Assembly: GCA_964528575.1 (NCBI GenBank)
Contig: CAZGTQ010000070.1
Span: forward strand, 1-12,392
Length of the DNA stretch: 12,392 nucleotides
DNA from: CAZGTQ01 sp964528575
GTDB taxonomy: Bacteria > Planctomycetota > UBA1135 > GCA-002686595
Direction of reading: 5' to 3'
Both the position numbers and the translations under genes were made by a program. Below the pieces are notes generated by a model that was not told where the DNA came from, searched no databases, and saw only the letters and a program-made list of their open reading frames with translations. Positions within the stretch are counted from its first letter, which is position 1; each line of letters opens with the position of its first letter. Of this stretch, positions 8,301 through 12,392 are shown piece after piece.

Positions 8301-9265
8301 CGGCGCGGCTGCACCTCGCGCGGCTCGACGCCGACCGCTCGGGGCTCCTCGACGGCGACGAGGTCGCGGCCGCGGGCGGCGCGTCGATCGACGCGAACGG
8401 CGACGGCCGGATCACGCTGAACGAGCTCGCGCAGCACACCGCGCTCACCGGCGCCCGCCCCGCGACACCGGGGACGGCGAGCGCCGACGGCGGGCCTGCG
8501 ATGGACGGCGGCGAGTCGCGCTTCCTCGTGACGCGCGTCGATCCCGACGGCGACCTCGCGCGGCTCTTCGACGGCGTCGACCCGTTCGCGTTCGACCGTG
8601 ACGGCGACCTGGCGCTCGACAGGGGCGAGATGAGCCGCGCGCTCTTCGCGGCGCTCGACCTCGACGGCGACGAGCGGCTGTCGCCGGCGGAGCTGTCGCG
8701 CCACCCGGGCGAGCTGCGCCAGATCCGCTACGGCGATGCGCTCGGACGCGCCCTGTTCGACCAGCTCGACCGCAGCGGCGACGGCTGGATCACGCGGCGC
8801 GAGCTGAGCATCGCGGAGCGCGACTTCGCCGCTCTCGACGCGGACGGCGACGGGCGCGTCCAGATCGTCCGCGTGCAGCCGGGCGAGCTGCCCCAGCGCG
8901 AGCTCTTCGGCCGCGGGACGCGCGGCGAGTGGCCGACCCGTCGCGTCGCGTTCAGCGCGCTCCCGCCGGGCATCACGACCGACCGCGTCTTCGCGGCGCT
9001 CGACCGCGACGGCGACGGCGTGCTCTCGCGAGCCGAGCTCTCCGGCCGCCCCGATCTGCGCGACGAGCTCGCGATCGGCCGCAACGACGCGGGCGCGACC
9101 CGCGAGGCGGTCGAAGCGCGCGTGGGCATCGTCGCCCGTCTCGGCGTCGAGGCGACCTACGACGACTTCGCGCGCCGCTGGGACCTCGACGGCGACGGCG
9201 AGGTCGAGCCCGACGAGATGCCGCCGGTCTCGACGCTCGCCTTCCGCGGGATCCTGGACGACTGA
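5336..9265 (+). CDS. Decaheme cytochrome c fused to LVIVD propeller repeats and an EF-hand array
   Basis: A 1309-residue envelope electron-transfer protein. A Sec signal peptide (about 1-28) is followed by ten CXXCH c-heme sites at residues 46, 64, 119, 204, 231, 273, 335, 362, 437 and 550. No lipobox is seen, so it is probably soluble in the periplasm or exported further. Residues about 565-870 form LVIVD-type propeller blades; the clearest are GGRGLHVLDVRDPRAPR, ADGIGGLRVFDVSEPSEPR and ADGVGGLAIVDVRAP, followed by GAVIVDVTEPTHPR and LFVFDVTDPERPV. From 998 to 1294 lie eight EF-hand calcium loops starting at 998, 1019, 1087, 1108, 1145, 1168, 1223 and 1283. The sixth (DADGDGRVQIVR) lacks the acidic residue at position 12. 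The start at 5336 is chosen for the signal peptide and the 2-base gap to the upstream stop; no Shine-Dalgarno is visible. As last gene of the operon it likely carries electrons to or from the upstream partners. Redox partner and terminal acceptor are unknown. Confidence 0.93.
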   Translation: MLRAARLARAGAAAAASAFFAAALAGAARQDPAASGSGGGAGSNSCLACHAGIEPMHPEAGLSCVDCHGGDASTTNELQAHVQRVSREPDDERVAPLDDELAWRRFQNPMDLRVVDRTCGTCHEREVKNLAASLHGTTAGHLSDGYYEMGLSKERGSRYSIFPVRDAPRAGGAVSSLVQVPAYRGRGEERDLATHYGDLARKECMQCHLYSEGRATRGRVGFDGDYRGEGCAACHVEYALDGLSESRDRSVARNEPGHPRVHAMTAAPSTQTCTTCHYGDASIGLHFRGLSQLPPGAPGGPDIPGTTDVPLNRVFYLDDPSMVPPDVHHERGMHCIDCHTAADVMGDGRLHGQMEHAVEISCEMCHGTFDALATLRTESGTPLEHVRREGERFVLTSKVTGAEHEIPQAARVVERGHREFQPGALEAMTPRHAKLECYTCHAGWNVNFLGFHFSRNESLTQMDLLTGRRTPGQVTTQEKVFATWKSFYAGLNEKGRVAPYLTGFSTMGSVWNEDGELIVDQQMPVTAAGLSGLTMVHHQLHSTRPTARSCVECHRSSSTWGMGSPNFRLARQLAFVADRRGVEVVALERANLAASVALGKVVLPDVVDLEVRSDPLQGHAQHVFATEGGRGLHVLDVRDPRAPRRVGFVATIEPRGMDLAGDHLYLADGIGGLRVFDVSEPSEPRQVGHVPTFDAHEVAVQWPWAYVADGVGGLAIVDVRAPIAPKLVAGLDVNGDSERPNDATHVAALFQYSRPTAEGGRPSDERTPARNLCVVLDQEEGAVIVDVTEPTHPRILYPRDEQGARTRGGRDQRYRGLALLSHVDVGEEQGGTPTRERDYAYVLAEVGQQNNATLFVFDVTDPERPVPRGSVRTGQSAEMLVPAAVYNPPFLRRAMLVPTEDGLFVNDATLSAEPVQDGVLASVPNAYAVAVEELALDEMLDAEGRRLKDTSHDSRWLYRAEIERVLAVSGAELGTIATFDRPPPIPGATARLHLARLDADRSGLLDGDEVAAAGGASIDANGDGRITLNELAQHTALTGARPATPGTASADGGPAMDGGESRFLVTRVDPDGDLARLFDGVDPFAFDRDGDLALDRGEMSRALFAALDLDGDERLSPAELSRHPGELRQIRYGDALGRALFDQLDRSGDGWITRRELSIAERDFAALDADGDGRVQIVRVQPGELPQRELFGRGTRGEWPTRRVAFSALPPGITTDRVFAALDRDGDGVLSRAELSGRPDLRDELAIGRNDAGATREAVEARVGIVARLGVEATYDDFARRWDLDGDGEVEPDEMPPVSTLAFRGILDD
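8327..9217 (+). repeat. EF-hand coding array inside the cytochrome gene
   Basis: Eight loops of the form DxDxDG(6x)E are encoded by recurring GAC-GGC-GAC units. The first six fall in three pairs with 21-23 residue spacing (998/1019, 1087/1108, 1145/1168), as in paired EF-hand lobes; the last two (1223, 1283) stand alone. They are separated by short Ala- and Gly-rich linkers. Confidence 0.85.
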
Positions 9266-9271
9266 GATCCC
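9248..9271. terminator. Small inverted repeat at the convergent gene ends
   Basis: GGGATC (9248-9253) and GATCCC (9266-9271) flank the cytochrome stop codon with a 12-base loop. Only 10 bases separate the cytochrome and kinase stop codons, so any shared terminator must lie within coding sequence. The stem is short and has no T run. Confidence 0.2.
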
Positions 9272-9275
9272 TGCT

Positions 9276-11510
9276 CTACGGTTCGAGCACGGGGCGGAAG
9301 CCGATGAACCCGTAGCCGCGGTCGGGGGCGGCGTCGTTGCGGTTCGAGGTCCGACAACCGCGCTGACCATCCACGAAAGAACCGCCACGCGCCACCCGCA
9401 TCGCGCCGTGGCGGTGTCGCTCGTCGCGCAGCGGGTCCACCGACCCGTGGCGCACTTCAGCCCAGCTCTGGCTGTAGGCGTTCCGGCACCATTCGGCGAC
9501 GCTCCCCGCCATGTCGAGCGCGCCGCACCACGACGCGCCGTCGGGGTGAGAACCCACCGGCTCGAGCTGAATCGTTCCGCGCGACGAGCAGCGGGAGGGT
9601 TCCCAGACGGAGCCCCATGGATACGGGAGGTCGCGAGGGCCGGACGCGGCGTACTCCCATTGCGCTTCGGTTGGCAACAGCAGATTGTTGTTCCGGCACC
9701 AGGCAGTTGCTTGCGTCCACGTCACGTCGACGACCGGGAGCTCTCCGCCACGCCCGACCTCGGGCTCTCCGCCTCCTCGCGCCCAGGCCGAGGCGGTCAT
9801 CTCGGTCCGGGCGACGTAGAATCCGCTGAGGGCGACTTCCCGCTCCGGTCCTTCGTCGAACCCGCGATCCGGGTCGCGAGAGGGACTGCCGAGGCGGAAC
9901 GAGCCGCCAGGAACGTAGAGGAGCTCGATCCCGGTCCTCCGGTGTACGAGGCCCGCTGGCATCTCCCTGCCTGCGTCGCTGATCCAGCGCGGCGCGGCGA
10001 CCGTGAACGCGCCGGCCAACGATTCCGGCGCGTTGCCCCACGCGGATCGGACCGGCCACGTCACGGCGCCCCGCCACGCGGCGCCGTTCTCGTCGGTCGC
10101 GCTCCACTCGACGCGACAGTGCTCGGCGGCAGACGCGTGGAGGGAACCCGAGGCCGAGAGGCCGTCCGCCGACAGCGTCAGCTCCTCGTCTGCCAACAGG
10201 ACGCGGGCGACGGGACGATCGAAGGTGATCACCAGCGCCATCGAGAAGCCCGCGGTGATCGGCTCCTCGGTGCCCGGCTTCGTGGACACGACTCGCAGCG
10301 GCGGCTCGTTCACTGACGCCGGAAACACAGGTGACGGAGCCTCGACTTCGGCCACAGGAGACGAACTTGCGCTGCCCGCGTTCCTCGAGGGCTCCAACTG
10401 CGCACGAGAGCCTGGCGTGGCCTCGGCCGAAGCGCCATTGTCCGGCTCCGACCCGCCGCGTCGTCCAGCCGCGCCCTCCACGGCGTTCAGATCCTCAGGG
10501 CGATTGCGGAGTGCCACCGTCACGGCGACCGCAGCGACCGCCGCTCCGGCGAGGAGGCCGACCCAGAGCTTGCGGGGACTGCGCCCCGCTCGCTCGGATT
10601 GCCCGAGCAAGATGGTCGTGGACGAGCCGCGCCCGTCCGCAGTCTCGACCAAGGCTGCGACCGACGGCGGCCGCCGCGTCGGGTCCTTCTGAAGGCCGGC
10701 AGCGATTGCGGCATCGAGATCGGCATCGCCCGAAGCGGCAGGCTCCGGCTCTTGACGTCGGATTTGCTGCAGGATGTCGCCGTGCGTGAACGGTGGCTGC
10801 CCCGTGACGAGATTGAACAGCGTCGCGGCACAGCTGTAGACGTCTGCAGCGGGCGTCGGCAGTCGTCCGTCGAGGATCTCCGGCGCCATGAACGGCAGAG
10901 TGCCGGACGGAGCATAGCCGGTCATTCGGCTCAGCGTCGACGTCGCCACGAAGGCGATGCCGAAATCGGTGAGCTTCAGCGGAACCTCGCAGTCGAGCAG
11001 TCGATCGCCGACGGCTTGGGTGAACATGAGGTTGCTGGGCTTGATGTCGAGATGCGTCACGCCCTTGGCGTGCGCGTACTCGAGAGGTGCCGCCATCTGA
11101 TGCGCGATCCACATCGTCTCGTCCGCATCGAGACCGCGCCGATTGGTTCGCCTGCGCTCGCGCAGAAGTTCGTGCAGCGTCGGCCCTTCGAGGAACTCCA
11201 TGACGAGGAAGGCCCAGTTGCCCGCACGCTCGATCGTGAACACGCGCACGATTCCCTCGTGCGTCAACGACATCAGGACGCGCGCCTCGTCGCACACGAG
11301 GTCGACCGCCTCCTGGCTGCGCGAAAGCGCCTCCGGCAGAAACTTCAGTGCGCGCCTTTGCCCGATCAAGCGGTCGACAGCGCGCCAAACGACACCCATC
11401 CCCCCCCGGCCGACCTCCTCGACCAACTCATACCGATTCAGGAGCATCTGACCTCGCGAGAGGCCTCGAGCGGTCGGGTCTGCTTCGGAGCGGAAGGGCG
11501 AGCGGGACAT
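9276..11510 (-). CDS. Membrane Ser/Thr protein kinase with extracytoplasmic SUMF1/FGE-like domain
   Basis: Hanks-type kinase, 744 residues. The kinase domain (about 27-290) has the glycine loop GRGGMGVVW (34-42), ATP-binding Lys K56 (RALKFL), helix-C Glu E75, catalytic HLDIKPSNL (153-161), DFG (182-184) and APE (209-211). The usual HRD is HLD, so this is a non-RD kinase; the catalytic Asp is kept. One transmembrane helix spans 315-334. A Ser/Glu/Pro-rich linker, an Ig-like stretch (about 405-490) and a SUMF1/FGE domain (about 520-741: VPGGSFRLGS, LPTEAQWEYA, RGGSF, GFRP) follow. At the FGE active site the first Cys is replaced by Asp (D714) while the second remains (C719), so it should not make formylglycine and more likely senses or binds. 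No clear Shine-Dalgarno precedes 11510; an alternative ATG at 11447 (residue 22) has GAGG nearby and would leave the kinase domain intact. It is divergent from the PD40 lipoprotein gene. Its substrate is unknown. Confidence 0.93.
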   Translation of the reverse strand: MSRSPFRSEADPTARGLSRGQMLLNRYELVEEVGRGGMGVVWRAVDRLIGQRRALKFLPEALSRSQEAVDLVCDEARVLMSLTHEGIVRVFTIERAGNWAFLVMEFLEGPTLHELLRERRRTNRRGLDADETMWIAHQMAAPLEYAHAKGVTHLDIKPSNLMFTQAVGDRLLDCEVPLKLTDFGIAFVATSTLSRMTGYAPSGTLPFMAPEILDGRLPTPAADVYSCAATLFNLVTGQPPFTHGDILQQIRRQEPEPAASGDADLDAAIAAGLQKDPTRRPPSVAALVETADGRGSSTTILLGQSERAGRSPRKLWVGLLAGAAVAAVAVTVALRNRPEDLNAVEGAAGRRGGSEPDNGASAEATPGSRAQLEPSRNAGSASSSPVAEVEAPSPVFPASVNEPPLRVVSTKPGTEEPITAGFSMALVITFDRPVARVLLADEELTLSADGLSASGSLHASAAEHCRVEWSATDENGAAWRGAVTWPVRSAWGNAPESLAGAFTVAAPRWISDAGREMPAGLVHRRTGIELLYVPGGSFRLGSPSRDPDRGFDEGPEREVALSGFYVARTEMTASAWARGGGEPEVGRGGELPVVDVTWTQATAWCRNNNLLLPTEAQWEYAASGPRDLPYPWGSVWEPSRCSSRGTIQLEPVGSHPDGASWCGALDMAGSVAEWCRNAYSQSWAEVRHGSVDPLRDERHRHGAMRVARGGSFVDGQRGCRTSNRNDAAPDRGYGFIGFRPVLEP

Positions 11511-11542
11511 GTCTGTCTACAGCGGAGGCTGATCTGGGGTCG

Positions 11543-11571
11543 TTGCGCGCTTCGCCAGGATAGGCTAGCAT
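11543..11571 (+). promoter_or_regulatory. Candidate sigma-70-type promoter for the PD40 lipoprotein gene
   Basis: TTGCGC (11543-11548) and TAGCAT (11566-11571) are exactly 17 bases apart, each matching four of six consensus positions. Transcription would start near 11578, giving a leader of about 85 bases that includes the palindrome at 11608-11625. Confidence 0.35.
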
Positions 11572-11607
11572 CCGGCCCACGGTAGAACTCCCGCGCGCGC
11601 CTTCTCG

Positions 11608-11625
11608 CGTGCACGTGTGTGCACG
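11608..11625. promoter_or_regulatory. 18-bp palindrome in the kinase/PD40 divergent region
   Basis: CGTGCAC (11608-11614) and GTGCACG (11619-11625) form a perfect inverted repeat around GTGT. It lies between the divergent genes, downstream of the candidate promoter for the rightward gene, so it could be a repressor operator for a dimeric regulator or a leader hairpin. Confidence 0.35.
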
Positions 11626-11651
11626 GCGGTTGCGCGGGGTTCGTCACCGAA

Positions 11652-11657
11652 GGGAGG
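11652..11657 (+). promoter_or_regulatory. Shine-Dalgarno of the PD40 lipoprotein gene
   Basis: GGGAGG lies 6 bases before the ATG at 11664, the clearest ribosome site in the window. It favours this start over the ATG two codons later. Confidence 0.8.
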
Positions 11658-11663
11658 AAGAGA

Positions 11664-12392
11664 ATGGGCATGCCGCGACTCGCCAGGGTGCTCCTGGTGG
11701 TCTCTCTGTGCGTTTCCTGCCAGCAGTTCCCGACCCGCAAGACCGTAGAGGAGGCGGCGAACGAGTCCGGCAACGTCCGGGTCTCGTTCGACGGCGACCG
11801 GCTCCTGCTGCAGTCGGAGAAAGGCGACGAGCTCGACGACGCGCAAGTGCAGTTCGAGGTTGCGTACGGCACTTCCGAGTTCATGATCGAGCCGCGGCGT
11901 GTGCGCGCCGAGAACGAGACCGAGGACGGCATCGGGAATCCGCAGCGCTTCACCGCGCTCGAGCGCCACGAGTGGGCGCAGGAGTTCGAGATCTCCCCGT
12001 CCGGCAATCAGATTCTGATGAGCATCCTATCGCCGGTCCAGTTGCCGGACGGATCCGTACGCTTCATCAGTCGGCTCTGGACGCAGGATATAGCGAACCG
12101 TGGCACCAACCGGAAGTCGATCGTCACGGACGGTGACTACATCGATCGCACTCCCGCATACTCTCATGACGGTCGGTACGCATTCTTCTCGTCCAACAGG
12201 AACGGGACGCCAGCGATCTTCCGGGTGTCGCTCGACCGGCGGGGACGATTCGAGCTCGTCGTCGACTCGAGCACGGCCGACTACGAGCCGATGTTGAGCG
12301 GAGACGGCGCTCGTCTGGTCTACACGGCGCAGCCGCGAGCCGGCGGCGTGCAGGGGCAGATCTGGATTCGTCCGATCGAGGCGGGGATGCCG
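11664..12392 (+). CDS. PD40/TolB-type beta-propeller lipoprotein, 3' end outside window
   Basis: An uninterrupted frame from 11664 to the window edge, 243 codons, with no stop. The N-terminus MGMPRLARVLLVVSLCVSCQQ is a lipoprotein-type signal with the likely lipidated Cys at residue 19; its lipobox CVSC is imperfect at position -3. After a charged stretch come PD40 (WD40-like, TolB propeller) blades: EISPSGNQILMS (109-120), PAYSHDGRYAFFSSNRNG (164-181) followed by IFRVSL, and PMLSGDGARLVYTA (209-222) followed by QIWIRPIE. TolB-type propellers bind partner proteins or peptides in the envelope. Most of the propeller probably lies beyond the window, and a C-terminal domain cannot be excluded. 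It is divergent from the kinase gene and may be its envelope partner, but only position supports that. Confidence 0.85.
   Translation, partial: MGMPRLARVLLVVSLCVSCQQFPTRKTVEEAANESGNVRVSFDGDRLLLQSEKGDELDDAQVQFEVAYGTSEFMIEPRRVRAENETEDGIGNPQRFTALERHEWAQEFEISPSGNQILMSILSPVQLPDGSVRFISRLWTQDIANRGTNRKSIVTDGDYIDRTPAYSHDGRYAFFSSNRNGTPAIFRVSLDRRGRFELVVDSSTADYEPMLSGDGARLVYTAQPRAGGVQGQIWIRPIEAGMP

Noticed and set aside
5479..8601. 1040-codon plus-strand frame inside the cytochrome gene
   Set aside because: Low-complexity Arg/Ala product in a shifted frame; no motif.
4982..9388. 1468-codon open frame on the minus strand across the operon
   Set aside because: It is antisense to the cytochrome gene, whose ten CXXCH, LVIVD and EF-hand motifs prove the plus frame. 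The minus product is Arg/Ala/Val-rich with no domain, as expected in GC-rich DNA.
9408..10316. 302-codon plus-strand frame opposite the kinase SUMF1 domain
   Set aside because: Shadow of a well-supported minus-strand domain; its product matches nothing recognisable.
9276..11510. Active formylglycine-generating enzyme (sulfatase maturase)
   Set aside because: The first active-site Cys is Asp714, and the domain is fused to a kinase across a membrane helix, so catalysis is unlikely.

Overview
The window is very GC-rich DNA that reads as a member of the Planctomycetota or a close relative. This rests on gene content, not on a database match. Three things point that way: secreted DUF1549-like and DUF1501-like proteins side by side, a Ser/Thr kinase whose extracytoplasmic part carries a formylglycine-generating-enzyme-like (SUMF1) domain, and a PD40/TolB-type propeller lipoprotein.

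Layout, left to right. (1) An acyl-CoA dehydrogenase gene (5-1255, +) is followed by GC-rich hairpins. (2) A 400-base gene-free stretch (1256-1657) holds several inverted repeats and appears to be the long leader of a sigma-70 family sigma factor gene (1658-2812, +). A perfect 13-bp hairpin follows that gene. (3) A tight three-gene operon (3010-9265, +) comes next. It encodes a secreted DUF1549-like protein, a Tat-exported DUF1501/alkaline-phosphatase-superfamily protein, and a 1309-residue decaheme cytochrome c with LVIVD propeller repeats in the middle and an EF-hand array at the C-terminus. (4) Converging on it, with a 10-base gap, is a membrane Ser/Thr kinase-SUMF1 fusion (9276-11510, -). 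(5) Divergent from the kinase across about 150 bases is a PD40-repeat lipoprotein gene (11664 onward, +) that runs off the window.

How the parts may work together (inference). The operon looks like an envelope redox module. In many planctomycetes the cytochrome part (PSCyt1) is fused to DUF1549/DUF1553 proteins that sit next to DUF1501 genes. Here the DUF1549-like protein has no heme motif, and all ten hemes are on the separate downstream cytochrome. The kinase and PD40 pair share a control region with an 18-bp palindrome and may be a sensing unit with an envelope partner. The base composition of the kinase/PD40 part looks less extreme than that of the operon.

The most unusual object is the decaheme-LVIVD-EF-hand fusion. 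I saw no tRNA, rRNA, CRISPR array, insertion sequence or prophage gene.
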